Counted from the first letter of the stretch, positions 24,659 to 34,570 are shown. The stretch: 64,000 bases of DNA from Halorubrum alkaliphilum (GCF_017873815.1 NZ_JAGGKQ010000001.1:124001-188000); one strand, 5' to 3'. The notes: generated by a model not told the origin, from the sequence alone. A program made the numbers and translations.

Positions 24659-26542
24659 CTACGACCGCTTGCCGATCTCCTCGCGGAGGACCTCGGAGAC
24701 GACCTCGCCGTCCGCCTTCCCGCGTAACGCACCCATCGCCTCGCCCATCAGTCCCGAGAACGCACCCATTCCCTCCTCGGCAATCTGGTCGGCGTTGCGC
24801 TCGACAACCGCAACGACTGCCTCACGGACTTCGTCCTCGCTCACGCCCGACAGGCCAGCCTCCTCGACCGCTTCGGCGGCGGAGAGACCGGGGTTCTCAG
24901 CGAGCGTCGTCAACACTTCGGGGACGCCCTCCTTCGCGAGGTCGCCCGACTCGACGAGATCGAACAGGTCGAGAAAGTGGTCATCGGTGAGGCTCTCGAC
25001 GGGAGCACCGTCGCGGCGTATCTCCGTCGTCGTCGACTCCAGCGTCGATGCCGCGAACGTCGGGTCGACGCCGCGATCGACGGCCGTCTCGAACAGGGGG
25101 AAGCGCCGCCCGAACGCGACCTGTTCGGCCAGTCCCCGGTCGAGCCCGAACGACTCGACGTACCGGTCGGTCTTCTCATCGAGGAGCTCCGGCCGGTCGA
25201 CATCGGACGGGTCGGGTTCGACCGGCGGTACGTCCGTCTCGGGGTACATCCGTGCGGCCCCCGGCAGCGGCCGGAGGTATCGCGTGGTGCCGTCGTCGTT
25301 CGCGCCGCGCGTCTCCTCGGGCACGCCCTCGATCGCGACGGCGGCGCGGTCTGCGGCCGCGTCGATCGCGAGTTCGGCGGTCTCGGGATCCGCAGCCACG
25401 ATAGCGACCGCGTCCCCCTCACCTGCGCCGACCGCTTCGCGGAGGGCGGCGACCTCGGTCTCGGTCACGCCGTAGGCTGGCAGCTCGTCGGTGTGGAAGA
25501 TCCCGCCCGCGCCGTGCCGTTTCGCGTAGTCCGAGAGCTCGGTCCCGAGCCGCCGGTCGGGCTGGAGCTCCCGGCCGACCACGCCGTCGAACCCGTAGAG
25601 GGGAACTGCGGTGACTTTTCCGCCAGAATCGAGCGCCCCACGGATCACCCCGGAGTCGGTGTCGGCGAAGACGTTGGTCACATCCTGCGTCTCGCCGACC
25701 TCGGCATCGCGCTCGCGGAGGGTATCCCGGATCGCCAACAGCTCCGCCTGACGGCCGACCTCGCCGCGGACAATCTCCTCGATCCCTTGGAGGTCCTGAA
25801 CGCCCTTCACCTCGACGCGTGCCCCCTCGGCGATGGAGACGTTAACGTCCTGGCGGATCGTCCCGAGCCCGCGTTTCACGGCTCCGGTCGACCGCAACAG
25901 CATTCCGATCCGCTCGGCGGCCGCCTTCGCCTCCTCGGGGCTGCGGATGTCCGGCCCCGTGCCTATCTCGACGAGCGGGACGCCGAGCCGGTCGAGCGAG
26001 TAGACGACGCCGTCATCGGTCTCCTGAACGCGTTTCGCGGACTCCTCTTCGAGCATCAGGTCCTCGACGGAGATCGTCCCGTGGTCCGTCTCGATCTCGC
26101 CCGCCTGCCCGAGGAGGATCGACCGCTGGAACCCGGAGGTGTTCGACCCGTCGATCACGAGCTTCCGCATCACGTGTGCCTGATCGACGACGGAGACGTC
26201 GAGGAGGTCGGCTATCTGTAGCGCGACCGACAGCGCCTCGCCGTCGACTCGGCGAGGGGGTTCATCGTCCTCCTCGACGAGACAGGTGGTGTCGTAGCCG
26301 AGATAGGTGAACTCACGGTCGACCTGACTCTCCTCGAGGGCGGCTTGGTCGAGCTCCCCAAGCTCGCTTTTGGTCGGGTGGAGCCGACGCGTGATCTCCC
26401 GCCGTGCCTTCTCCGGGTCGCGCTCGATCGTGGGGGACTCACAGAACAGCTTCGTCTCCGTGTCGAGCTGCTGGTGGATCTCCAGTCCGGCGACGAGGCC
26501 CAGCTCCTCGTGGTCGTACTCGTGGGTCGCGTCCGTACTCAT
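24659..26542 (-). CDS. gatE: Glu-tRNA(Gln) amidotransferase subunit E
   Basis: A 627-residue archaeal GatE, which with GatD turns Glu-tRNA(Gln) into Gln-tRNA(Gln). The GatB/E catalytic cradle is seen at the start (GLVAGLEIHQQLDTETKLFC) and in VMRKLVIDGSNTSGFQRSIL and VPLVEIGTGPDIRSPEEA. The archaeal GAD insertion (about 275-410) and the C-terminal YqeY-like tail (about 480-627, EEGMGAFSGLMGEAMGALRG) are present. Length fits the family. GatD is not in this window. The gene is convergent with the Lrp-type regulator, with a 22-base gap. Confidence 0.96.
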   Translation of the reverse strand: MSTDATHEYDHEELGLVAGLEIHQQLDTETKLFCESPTIERDPEKARREITRRLHPTKSELGELDQAALEESQVDREFTYLGYDTTCLVEEDDEPPRRVDGEALSVALQIADLLDVSVVDQAHVMRKLVIDGSNTSGFQRSILLGQAGEIETDHGTISVEDLMLEEESAKRVQETDDGVVYSLDRLGVPLVEIGTGPDIRSPEEAKAAAERIGMLLRSTGAVKRGLGTIRQDVNVSIAEGARVEVKGVQDLQGIEEIVRGEVGRQAELLAIRDTLRERDAEVGETQDVTNVFADTDSGVIRGALDSGGKVTAVPLYGFDGVVGRELQPDRRLGTELSDYAKRHGAGGIFHTDELPAYGVTETEVAALREAVGAGEGDAVAIVAADPETAELAIDAAADRAAVAIEGVPEETRGANDDGTTRYLRPLPGAARMYPETDVPPVEPDPSDVDRPELLDEKTDRYVESFGLDRGLAEQVAFGRRFPLFETAVDRGVDPTFAASTLESTTTEIRRDGAPVESLTDDHFLDLFDLVESGDLAKEGVPEVLTTLAENPGLSAAEAVEEAGLSGVSEDEVREAVVAVVERNADQIAEEGMGAFSGLMGEAMGALRGKADGEVVSEVLREEIGKRS

Positions 26543-26650
26543 TACGCACCACTCCGGCGGCCCACGACTAAAAGGGTGGCAGTTCGCGCGAGCGACCGTC
26601 GACCGTTCAAGCGGGTCGTGACGGTCCCGGAACGTGCCTCTCGAATCCGC

Positions 26651-27799
26651 CTACCGGGACTGTCGGTAGATGAGATTCCGCTGGATGTCGTTCGCGCCCT
26701 CATAGATCACGGGGATGCGGACGTCACGGTAGACGCGGGCGATCCGGCGGTCGGTGAGGATGGAGCGTCCGCCGTGGAGCTTCATGCCCTTTTCAGCACA
26801 GTCGGTGGCGACCTCAGTCGATTTCGTCTTCGCGAGTGCGGCCCAATAGCCGGCGTCGTCGCTGTCCGCGACCTTCTCGCAGGCGCGCCAGTTGAGCGCG
26901 CGCGCGGACTCGAAGCCGATCCGCATGTCCGAGAGCGTGTGTTGGACCGCCTGGAACTCGTTGACCGTGCGGCCGAACGCGTTGCGGCCGTGGACGAACT
27001 CCTCCGCCTCCTCGATCGCGGCCGCGGCGAGTCCGAGCCCGTGCCCGCCGACGACGACGCGGCCGTGGTTGAAGAAGTCGGCAAGCACGTAGAAGCCGCC
27101 GCCCTCGCTGCCGACGACGTTCTCCTCAGGGACGAAGCAGTCGTCGAAGACGATGTGACCCTGCTTGGAGGCGCGCATCCCCATCTTCTCGGGGATGTGT
27201 TCGGCCTCGTACCCGTCGGAATCGGTCTCGACGATGAAGAGCGTGTAGTTGGAGTAGCGGTCCTCGCCGTCGCCGGTCTTGGCGTACACGGTGAGCCAGT
27301 CGGCCTCGACCGCGTTGCCGACCCAGTACTTCTCGCCCGTGAGTTCGTAGCCGCCGTCGACCGCTTCGGCTTTCGTCGTCATTCCCGCCAGATCGGAGCC
27401 GGTTTCGGGCTCGGAGACCGCGAGTCCGGATATCTGGTCGTTCTCGGCGATCGGCCGGAGGTACTCCTCCTTCTGTTCGTCGGTGCCGTACTGCTCGACC
27501 ATCTCACAGCCGAAGCTCGCGAGCTGAAGCGTCAGTGCGATGCCCGCGTCCGCGCGGTAGAACTCCTCGGCGATGGCGAGTACCTCCGCGAGGTCGAACC
27601 CCCTTCCGCCGTACTCCTCGTCGATGTCCTGTGCGACGAGTCCGGCGTCCATCCCCGCTTCGAGTACCTCCCACGGGTACTCGCCCGAGTCGTAGTACGC
27701 CTCCGCGTTCGGTTCGATGTGTTCGGCGGCGAACTCGCGTGCCTCGTGTTTGGCGTCCCGGGCGTGCTCCGGAACGATACTCTCGTCGAGTAGATCCAT
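26651..27799 (-). CDS. acyl-CoA dehydrogenase
   Basis: A 382-residue FAD enzyme of the acyl-CoA dehydrogenase family, making the 2,3-trans double bond in acyl-CoA. The N-terminal helical domain (1-120), the beta domain with SGLAVSEPETGSDLAGM and YWVGNAVEADW, and the C-terminal helical domain are complete. The catalytic Glu is in the usual place in IYEGANDIQRNLI. Start is the ATG of MDLLDESIVPEHARD. It could act on straight or branched acyl-CoA; the motifs do not separate them. No beta-oxidation partner lies next to it. Confidence 0.93.
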   Translation of the reverse strand: MDLLDESIVPEHARDAKHEAREFAAEHIEPNAEAYYDSGEYPWEVLEAGMDAGLVAQDIDEEYGGRGFDLAEVLAIAEEFYRADAGIALTLQLASFGCEMVEQYGTDEQKEEYLRPIAENDQISGLAVSEPETGSDLAGMTTKAEAVDGGYELTGEKYWVGNAVEADWLTVYAKTGDGEDRYSNYTLFIVETDSDGYEAEHIPEKMGMRASKQGHIVFDDCFVPEENVVGSEGGGFYVLADFFNHGRVVVGGHGLGLAAAAIEEAEEFVHGRNAFGRTVNEFQAVQHTLSDMRIGFESARALNWRACEKVADSDDAGYWAALAKTKSTEVATDCAEKGMKLHGGRSILTDRRIARVYRDVRIPVIYEGANDIQRNLIYRQSR

Positions 27800-27860
27800 A
27801 CGACCACTGTGGACCCCTCGGGAATAACCTTCGTGGAACAACGAACAACGCCGCGTTAGT

Positions 27861-29213
27861 TTATCGATCGAACGGGTTCGCGACTTCGACGGTCTCCTCG
27901 CGGTCGGGGCCAACGCCGACCGCGTACACCGCCGCGTCCATCTCGTCGGCGACGAACTCGAGGTACTCGCGGGTCGCTTCCGGAAGCGCCTCGTATCCCT
28001 CCTCGGCGACCGCGGCCCAGTCGACCGCGGACCACGTCTCGAACTCGCGGTAGACGGGTTCACATCGTTCCCAGCGCTCGGTCGTCGTCGGGACCGTGTC
28101 GATCCGCTCGCCGTCGAGTTCATAACCGACACACACCCGCAGTTCGGGAAGGTCGGCGAGCACGTCGACGTGGTTGATCGCGACGCCGGTGAACCCCGAG
28201 ACGCGCGAGGCGTGTCGGAGCATCGGCAGATCGAGCCAGCCGATCCGACGCGGTCGACCGGTGACCGTCCCGAACTCGCCACCCTTCTCGCGGATCTCGT
28301 CCGCGAGCGCCTCTTCGTCGTCGTCGCCGTCGAGCTCGGTCGGAAGCGGCCCCGATCCGACCCGCGAGAGATACGCTTTCACGATGCCGACGACCTCCCC
28401 CGCGCCGACGGTAGTGACGCCCATCCCGGACCCGACCGCGGCCCCGCCCGCCGTCGGGTTTGAGGACGTGACGAACGGGTAGTTCCCGTGGTCGATGTCG
28501 ATCGAGGTTCCCTGTGCGCCCTCGAAGAGAATCCGATCCCCGGCCTCGCGACGGTGATACAGGAAGTCGCTACAGTTGACGGTCATCCCGTCCTCGGCGA
28601 GCCGTTCGCCGATGGCCGTGAACTCCTCGTGAAGCGCGTCGACGTCGAAGGCGGCCGCGTGTTCCGAGTCGTCCACGTCGAGGCCGTACACCTCCTCGGC
28701 GACCGAACGCTGGTGATCGACGACGTACTCGATTCGGTCCCGAAGGACGTCCGGATCGAGGAGGTCACCGATCCGGATCCCCCGACGCCCGGCTTTGTCC
28801 TCGTAGGTGGGCCCGATTCCGCGACCGGTTGTTCCGACCTCGACTCCCGAGTCGTCCTCGGCTTTCCCCGCCTCCTCGATCCCGTCGAGCACGCGGTGAT
28901 ACGGGAGGATGACGTGGGCCCGGCGCGCGACGCGGACGTCCGGGTCGAGCCCACGGTCGCGAAGTTCGTCGATCTCCTCGAACAGGGTTCGCGGATTAAC
29001 GACGCAGCCGTTGCCCAACACGCCGATCGTTCCCCGGACGGCCCCGCTCGGGACCAAGGATAGTTTATACTCCTCGCCGCCTTCGACGACGGTGTGGCCG
29101 GCGTTGTCGCCGCCCTGATAACGGACTACGACGTCCGCGTCCCCTCCCCACCGGTCGACGAGCGCGCCCTTGCCCTCGTCTCCCAGTTGGGAGCCGACGA
29201 TGGTGACTGTCAT
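27861..29213 (-). CDS. purA: adenylosuccinate synthetase
   Basis: A 450-residue PurA, joining IMP and Asp with GTP in AMP synthesis. The GTP loop GSQLGDEGKG is at 7-16, NAGHTVV at about 38, GTTGRGIGPTYEDKAGRRG at about 128, IDIDHGNYPFVTSSNP around 235, and the base-recognition motif VTGRPRRIGWLDLP at about 318. All match the family apart from Leu for Trp in the first loop. The preceding 308 bases hold no gene on this strand. Confidence 0.96.
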   Translation of the reverse strand: MTVTIVGSQLGDEGKGALVDRWGGDADVVVRYQGGDNAGHTVVEGGEEYKLSLVPSGAVRGTIGVLGNGCVVNPRTLFEEIDELRDRGLDPDVRVARRAHVILPYHRVLDGIEEAGKAEDDSGVEVGTTGRGIGPTYEDKAGRRGIRIGDLLDPDVLRDRIEYVVDHQRSVAEEVYGLDVDDSEHAAAFDVDALHEEFTAIGERLAEDGMTVNCSDFLYHRREAGDRILFEGAQGTSIDIDHGNYPFVTSSNPTAGGAAVGSGMGVTTVGAGEVVGIVKAYLSRVGSGPLPTELDGDDDEEALADEIREKGGEFGTVTGRPRRIGWLDLPMLRHASRVSGFTGVAINHVDVLADLPELRVCVGYELDGERIDTVPTTTERWERCEPVYREFETWSAVDWAAVAEEGYEALPEATREYLEFVADEMDAAVYAVGVGPDREETVEVANPFDR

Positions 29214-29521
29214 ACCGCTACCCCCTTCCGACCGGGGGGTAAAACCGATTACGGTCCGTCAACGATGTCGATACACGAACGTGGATCAGTTGGGGCGTCG
29301 GCTCGACGAAACCCCTGCGTTCGTGCTGGCCGAGACGGTCGAGTCGGACGGTGCGTGGATCCGAACGGTCACGCCCGATGTCAGTACGGCTCAGGAACAC
29401 GGTCCCCCGGATACACAGATCCGAACTGTTAACTACTAACACGACAAATCTGGGACGTGCAGCGATCCCCCGGAGTTCGACAGCAACTTTTAAAAGGGGG
29501 CATGACGAGTTAACATATGGC
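29214..29521. other. intergenic stretch without a gene, holding a regulator promoter
   Basis: 308 bases between purA and the divergent small regulator. The only clear element is CTTTTAAAAG at 29487-29496, a palindromic TATA box 30 bases before the ATG at 29522. Open frames here have antisense-like composition and no family marks. I see no stable hairpin or repeat. Confidence 0.5.
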
Positions 29522-29827
29522 ATGATAGATAGACTTGAGAAAGAGGTAGACATGTTGGAACGGCACTTACAGGTGCTCCGAATGGTGATCGATAGCGAAC
29601 CGATCGGGATCGTGAAGATGTCCAACGAGACCGGCTACCCCCATCACAAGGTCAGGTACTCGCTTCGCGTGCTCGAGGAGGAGAACCTCATTGAGCCGTC
29701 AAGTCAAGGTGCCATCACGACCGAGCGCACCCACGAGTTCGTCGACGAACTCGACGACAAGCTCGACGAGACGGTCGAGAAGCTCGGATCGATGCGGATC
29801 GACGACGCCGCCGAAGTCGAGAACTAA
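29522..29827 (+). CDS. small winged-helix regulator with N-terminal coiled coil
   Basis: A 101-residue protein. Residues 1-20 form an amphipathic helix (MIDRLEKEVDMLERHLQVLR) followed by a winged HTH (about 21-65) with GIVKMSNETGYPHHKVRYSL and RVLEEENLIEPS, a wing, and a C-terminal helix (EFVDELDDKLDETVEKL) suited to dimerisation. Proteins like this are common in haloarchaea without known targets. The start is set by the TATA box at 29487-29496 and by the loss of family-like residues upstream. Confidence 0.78.
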   Translation: MIDRLEKEVDMLERHLQVLRMVIDSEPIGIVKMSNETGYPHHKVRYSLRVLEEENLIEPSSQGAITTERTHEFVDELDDKLDETVEKLGSMRIDDAAEVEN

Positions 29828-29953
29828 CTGTTCGTACTGGACGCGTTTTCGCGAGTTCCGGCCGAACCCGTATTGGGACGATCGATGGTCGACGGTGAAC
29901 GGCTCGTCGGATGTCACGACGGGCGGAGCCGGTAGTTACGGACTCGAGGGTAG

Positions 29954-32374
29954 TTACAGATCCGGAACCGTCAGGTGGAAGCCACCCTCTCGGGACTCGA
30001 CGAGACACAGGTGATATCCGCGCTTTCGCGACAGCTTCACGAAGCTCTTCCGTTTCGACCGGCCGAACAGTCCCCCTCCGACGGCATCGCTCGCAACCTC
30101 CAACGCGTCCGGATCGAAGAAGCTCGCCGTCACCGCGAAGGCTCCGGCGAACCCGTCGTTCGACTCCGCTATCCGTCCGCCGTTGGCGACGAGCGATTCG
30201 AGACTCGCACCCTTGGTAGGTGCCCGCGAGTCGTTGAGATCGGCGACGAACAACGGGTTTCCCATCCGGTCCCGGAGGACCAGATCGAAGGCCTGCTGCT
30301 CGCGGTCCTCGTTTCCGCTCTCCGCGGCGACGATCGATACCGATCCGCCGATCTCGGCGCGGTCGATCTCCGGAAGCGCGTCGTAGAGGTCACGAAGCGC
30401 GCTTCCGTTTCCGGTCTCGCCGACCTCGAACGGGAGGTCCTCGACGAGCCATCGAGTGAACCCGTACTCCATGGTGTCCCCGAGGAACTCCTCGAACGGC
30501 CTCCCATCGACGGTAAGGCCGTCGGTCTCGAAGCTGGTATGATGTTCGATACGCAGGTTCTCCCGCAGCTCGTCACGTCCCACGTTTCCGTCGTGTGCGT
30601 CCTCCAGCGTCGCGCCGCCCTTCGACTCGTACCGGATGAACAGGTTGGTTCCCTCACGGGCTTCCGCGACCGGGAGGCTGTGATCGCTGTCCGGGAGTTT
30701 CGACTCCGCCTCGGTGAGGTTCGTTCTGAGACGCTGGATCTCCGCACGGAGCTCCTCGACCTCCGATTCGAGGCGATCGCGTTCTGATTCGAGCTCGTCG
30801 CGTTCGCGGGTCAGCGAGTCCCGCTCCTCGCGGAGCGTGTCGCGTTCGGTCGCGATCGACTCCCGCTCGGACTTCGCTTCCGCCAGCTCCGCTTCCAACT
30901 GCTCGATCCGCTCGCGAACCCCGTTCGCAGCCTCCCCCTCGGATCGGGAGACGGCGGCTTGGCCCGGGTTCGATGGGGCCGGACGCGGATCCGGCGACTC
31001 CTCCGCGGTCGCGGAGGCGTTCGATCCCGAAGGACCCGACCGGGAGCGGTCGGCCGCGTCGTGATCCGCCTTCCGTTTCGATTCGCCACCCGACCGGCCG
31101 CGGCCCGTGGCCGATCGTCCGCGAGAGCGGTCCTCAACCCCGTTACGGTCCGATTGGCCGTCTTTTGCTCCCCGAACGTTCGTCTCCGACGGATCGAGCG
31201 CCGGAATGGATTTGGTCTCTCGCCACTGCGCCTCCTCGGAGAAGACGTCCTCGTCGTCCGGCACGTCGCCGGCAGTTCTCGAACCCGACGCAGTCCGCTG
31301 ATCCGACTCAGCGGACGCGTCCGCGGACCCCGCGTCAGCATCGGGCGGCTCAGCGTTCGAGTCGTCCATCCGGGTGCTTGGCTCGGCTGGATTCGATTCG
31401 GCCGGACTCGACTCGGACGGACTCGACTCGGCCGCGCCTGAATCCGGATCATGCGTCTCCGAGACGCTCTGTTTCGGCGTCTCGGGAGACTCCCTTCGGG
31501 TGCCGCCTTCGCTCGCCCTCGGCGGGGTCCCATTCGAGGAGTCGGACGCCCTATTACCGGATACGGCCGTTGCCGGATCGGGCTCGTGGTCTTCGGCACG
31601 ACTCGCGTGCGGTGTGGTCTCGGTGGCGTCGTCCGTCCTCGTTGCGGCCGAAGCTCCGTCCTCGGACGGATCGCTCTTTTCCGCCTCACTCGCCACGCTG
31701 GGCTCGGCCGGTCCGTTCGACTTTGCTGGTTCGTTCGACTCGTTTGGTCCGTCCGATTCGGCGGGTACTCCCGGATCGCTCGATCTGCTCGACTCGGTCG
31801 GTTCGTCCGACCCATCCGGTTCGCCCGCTCCGGCCCCCTCGGGAAGCGTTCGAACGTCGAGGTCTACCTCGTAAACGGTGTATATTCCGACCTCGTCGTC
31901 GGCGAGATCGAACGCTTTCTCGCCCGTTTCGAGCCGTCTGGAGTTCCCGACGTACGCAGCTGCCATCGACTCGCCCGCGGTGTACGCGACGTAATAGTCC
32001 CCCGAGAGCACGTTCTCCGTGAGCTCGACGTATCCGGTGAACCCACCCTGTGAGAGCTTCCGATCGGCCTCCGCCAGCGAGGTGTCATTCGTGTAGTACT
32101 GTGCGCGCTGTTCTCCGCCCTGCTCTTGCATGGCGAACAGTACCGGGAGGGCCTGATGGGGGGCCTCGTACACGGTTCCGGAGGCGTCCGAGAACGCGTC
32201 GAGTTCGGCGTCAACGACGCCGATGACACGACCGTCGAGCAGGAACAGCCATCCGGTCCCGTCCGTTGCCGCGCCGGAAAAACCGCCGCCCACGTGCTCG
32301 CGGAGCCCGTCGAACCCGCCGGAGAACTCCCGGGCGTCCCATCCGGTGATGTCCTCTCTTCGCTGTGCGTCCAT
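29954..32374 (-). CDS. large acidic protein: N-terminal domain, disordered linker, coiled coil, C-terminal nuclease-like domain
   Basis: An 806-residue protein I cannot name. Residues 1-185 form a folded domain in which GGFTGYVELTENVLSGDYY and YTAGESMAAAYVG recall the PATAN/DUF4388 sort of domain. Residues about 190-470 are Ser/Glu/Pro/Asn-rich and surely disordered, with strings of PxES/SNE repeats. Residues about 475-560 are a strong coiled coil (heptads of Glu/Arg/Leu). The last 240 residues fold again: FEEFLGDTMEYGFTRWLVED and FDLVLRDRMGNPLFVADLND look like a degenerate PD-(D/E)XK core, ending in YHLCLVESREGGFHLTVPDL. No signal peptide or membrane segment. It might be a scaffold linking signalling to DNA; that is only a guess. 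Confidence 0.7.
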   Translation of the reverse strand: MDAQRREDITGWDAREFSGGFDGLREHVGGGFSGAATDGTGWLFLLDGRVIGVVDAELDAFSDASGTVYEAPHQALPVLFAMQEQGGEQRAQYYTNDTSLAEADRKLSQGGFTGYVELTENVLSGDYYVAYTAGESMAAAYVGNSRRLETGEKAFDLADDEVGIYTVYEVDLDVRTLPEGAGAGEPDGSDEPTESSRSSDPGVPAESDGPNESNEPAKSNGPAEPSVASEAEKSDPSEDGASAATRTDDATETTPHASRAEDHEPDPATAVSGNRASDSSNGTPPRASEGGTRRESPETPKQSVSETHDPDSGAAESSPSESSPAESNPAEPSTRMDDSNAEPPDADAGSADASAESDQRTASGSRTAGDVPDDEDVFSEEAQWRETKSIPALDPSETNVRGAKDGQSDRNGVEDRSRGRSATGRGRSGGESKRKADHDAADRSRSGPSGSNASATAEESPDPRPAPSNPGQAAVSRSEGEAANGVRERIEQLEAELAEAKSERESIATERDTLREERDSLTRERDELESERDRLESEVEELRAEIQRLRTNLTEAESKLPDSDHSLPVAEAREGTNLFIRYESKGGATLEDAHDGNVGRDELRENLRIEHHTSFETDGLTVDGRPFEEFLGDTMEYGFTRWLVEDLPFEVGETGNGSALRDLYDALPEIDRAEIGGSVSIVAAESGNEDREQQAFDLVLRDRMGNPLFVADLNDSRAPTKGASLESLVANGGRIAESNDGFAGAFAVTASFFDPDALEVASDAVGGGLFGRSKRKSFVKLSRKRGYHLCLVESREGGFHLTVPDL

Positions 32375-32503
32375 TACTTAGCGTATTTCGCCATCAGCGA
32401 CCCAAATACTTTCCGGAGCGTGAGACGGGCGTCTGACGCCGGCTCGCGACCGCCCCTCAGCGTCCGCGCCGTGGACCTGCCCCACGACCTCCCTCCCGTT
32501 CCG

Positions 32504-32980
32504 TCAGTTCGCGTTCTCCACGACCTCGATCGCTTCATGGCCCAACGCGACGACGTCGTCGTCGAATCCGGAGTCACGGAGGTCGCTCGGAGCGTACCAG
32601 TCCCAGTCGTCCGCGGCCGCCTCGTCGTCCCCGTTCGGATCGATCTCCCGTGACGGGACGCGGGCGTAATAGAGGTGATCGATGTGTTGGTGGCCGACCG
32701 ATCCATCGGGATGGACGTTGATGTCGTGAAGCATCTGATGGGCCGGCTCCGGAAGGGGACGACCGTTCGGCGTTTCGACGTCGGCGCGGTCGGCGACGAG
32801 CTCGGCTTCGAGTCCGGTTTCCTCGCGCACCTCGCGCAGGGCCGCCTCATGGGGAAGCTCGTCGCGGTCGATGTGGCCGCCCGGCGGGAGGTGTATTCCG
32901 AGTCGTCCGTGTTCGTGGAGCGCGGTCGCGCCGTCGTGAACGACGTACGTGGTCGCGGTGAAGTGACGCGTCGTTTCCAT
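32504..32980 (-). CDS. NUDIX hydrolase
   Basis: A 158-residue NUDIX protein starting METTRHFTATTYVVHDG. The NUDIX box GGHIDRDELPHEAALREVRE plus ETGLEAEL fits GX5EX7REUXEEXGU without mismatch. HLPPGGHI before it and HQHIDHLYYARVP after it match the sort often annotated as 8-oxo-dGTP/ADP-ribose type; the substrate is unknown. An ATG three codons upstream (32989) is possible. The acidic DDEAAADDWDW insert is a haloarchaeal touch. Confidence 0.88.
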   Translation of the reverse strand: METTRHFTATTYVVHDGATALHEHGRLGIHLPPGGHIDRDELPHEAALREVREETGLEAELVADRADVETPNGRPLPEPAHQMLHDINVHPDGSVGHQHIDHLYYARVPSREIDPNGDDEAAADDWDWYAPSDLRDSGFDDDVVALGHEAIEVVENAN

Positions 32981-33082
32981 ACGCAGCATACGGCCCGGTT
33001 CGGTTTGGTCGTTTGGAACCGATGCCGTCGTGGAGCCGCGGTGCCGTCGTGGAGCCGTGACGAGCGTCGACGGAACGGGGCG

Positions 33083-33466
33083 CTACTGTACCGTCTCGGC
33101 GCCCGAGAGTTCGGCCGCGAGCGACTCCGCGATGGAGGTCTCGGCTTCCTCGACGAAACGGGCAACCTCCTCGCCGTCGTCCGTCTCCACGACCACGGTG
33201 GGGATGAGATCGATGTCGTACGCTTCGACTCCGGGACCCTCCTTGCCGGACGGCCCCTTGGTCACGGGGAACGCTTCGACCCGGTCATCGGGGACGCCCG
33301 CGGCCGCGAGCGCGGCTCCGAAGGCGGGCAGCTGTCGTTTACAGTCGATACACCAGTCCCCACCCCACACTTTGAACCGGTACTCCCCGTCGAGCGCGTC
33401 GAGAACTGTAGGATCGAGGGTCTCGGGGTCAAACGAAGGGTCGGGCGCGAGCGTTTCGAGCGTCAT
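33083..33466 (-). CDS. thioredoxin-like protein with CIDC site
   Basis: A 127-residue thioredoxin-fold protein. The redox site is WGGDWCIDCKRQLPAF, the cis-Pro is in DIDLIPTVVVETDDGEEVAR, and the C-terminal helix is present. The CxDC spacing and GGDW in place of APWC mark a divergent branch used in archaea and some bacteria as a thiol reductant. It is convergent with nothing close and is divergent from the cysteine synthase gene across 150 bases, which is suggestive for sulfur redox but not proof. Confidence 0.85.
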   Translation of the reverse strand: MTLETLAPDPSFDPETLDPTVLDALDGEYRFKVWGGDWCIDCKRQLPAFGAALAAAGVPDDRVEAFPVTKGPSGKEGPGVEAYDIDLIPTVVVETDDGEEVARFVEEAETSIAESLAAELSGAETVQ

Positions 33467-33616
33467 GCGTCACGATAGGTGGGCAGCCGGTATTAACGCC
33501 GCGGCGGCGGCGACGCTGACCGCTCTCCGGGATCGACAGCGGACGCGACGGCCGACGGTCGCGGTGCTTGCCGCAGTCCGTCGGGCATTTGAGTGGGCGT
33601 ACCCTTCGGACGAATA

Positions 33617-34570
33617 ATGGACGAGGACATCCTGGAGGGACTCGGCTCGCCGTTGGTGCGGGTCGACTCCCCGCCCGGGACGACGGTCGCTGCCAAGGTC
33701 GAGTCACGGAATCCGGGGGGGTCAGCAAAGGACCGACCGGCCCGCTACATGATCGAGGCCGCCGAGCGCGACGGCGAACTCGAACCGGGAGACGGCGTCG
33801 TCGAACCGACCTCGGGCAACACCGGGATTGGTCTAGCGATGGTCGGCGCGACGAAGGGGTACGACGTCACTCTCGTGATGCCCGAGGGGAAATCACGGGA
33901 GCGACGGCGGATCATGCGCGCCTACGGTGCGACCGTCGAACTCGTCGAGGGAGACATCTCCGACGCCCGGGCTCGTGCGGACGAGCTCGAACGCGACGAG
34001 GGGATGGTCCAGCTCCACCAGTTCGAGAACCCCGCGAATCCGCGGGCCCACTACGAGACAACCGGCCCGGAGATCATCGACCAGGTCGAGGAGCGGACCG
34101 TCGACGCACTCGTCGCGGGCGTCGGGACGGGCGGCACCATCACGGGGATCGGTCGGCGGCTCCGCGAGGCGTTCCCGGACGTGCGGATCCACGCGGTCGA
34201 GCCGGCGGACAACGCTGTCCTCTCCGGTGAGGAACCGGGATCGGACGCGTTTCAGGGAATGGGCCCGGGCTTCGTCGCCGACAACTTGGACGTCGACCTG
34301 CTCGACGCGGTCCACACGGTCGAACTCGACGAATCGGAGGCCGAGTGTCGGCGGCTCGCCCGCGAGGAGGGTATCCTTGTCGGCCAGTCCTCGGCCGGGT
34401 CGAACCTCGCGGCGAAGCGGGTCGCGGCCGACCTCCGTGAGTCGGGCGAGCATGTCGGCAACGAACCGCTCGTCGTCACCGTCTTCTGGGACAGCGGCGA
34501 GCGATATCTCTCTGCCGGGACGTTCGACGTGCCCACGGAAGCCGGATCCGAGCGTGTTGGACGCGAGTGA
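33617..34570 (+). CDS. cysteine synthase family protein (PLP)
   Basis: A 317-residue PLP enzyme of the CysK/CysM/cystathionine-beta-synthase fold. Lys in NPGGSAKDRPARYM binds PLP, EPTSGNTGIGLAMV binds substrate, GVGTGGTITGIG is the phosphate loop, and GQSSAGSNLAA closes the core. The expected product is Cys from O-acetyl- or O-phosphoserine and sulfide; which donor is used cannot be read here. ATG 33617 is chosen over a GTG 24 bases earlier because the family begins near this point. Confidence 0.92.
   Translation: MDEDILEGLGSPLVRVDSPPGTTVAAKVESRNPGGSAKDRPARYMIEAAERDGELEPGDGVVEPTSGNTGIGLAMVGATKGYDVTLVMPEGKSRERRRIMRAYGATVELVEGDISDARARADELERDEGMVQLHQFENPANPRAHYETTGPEIIDQVEERTVDALVAGVGTGGTITGIGRRLREAFPDVRIHAVEPADNAVLSGEEPGSDAFQGMGPGFVADNLDVDLLDAVHTVELDESEAECRRLAREEGILVGQSSAGSNLAAKRVAADLRESGEHVGNEPLVVTVFWDSGERYLSAGTFDVPTEAGSERVGRE

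Noticed and set aside
24977..26221. 414-codon plus-strand frame opposite gatE
   Set aside because: Composition is that of an antisense shadow; gatE motifs on the minus strand are continuous.
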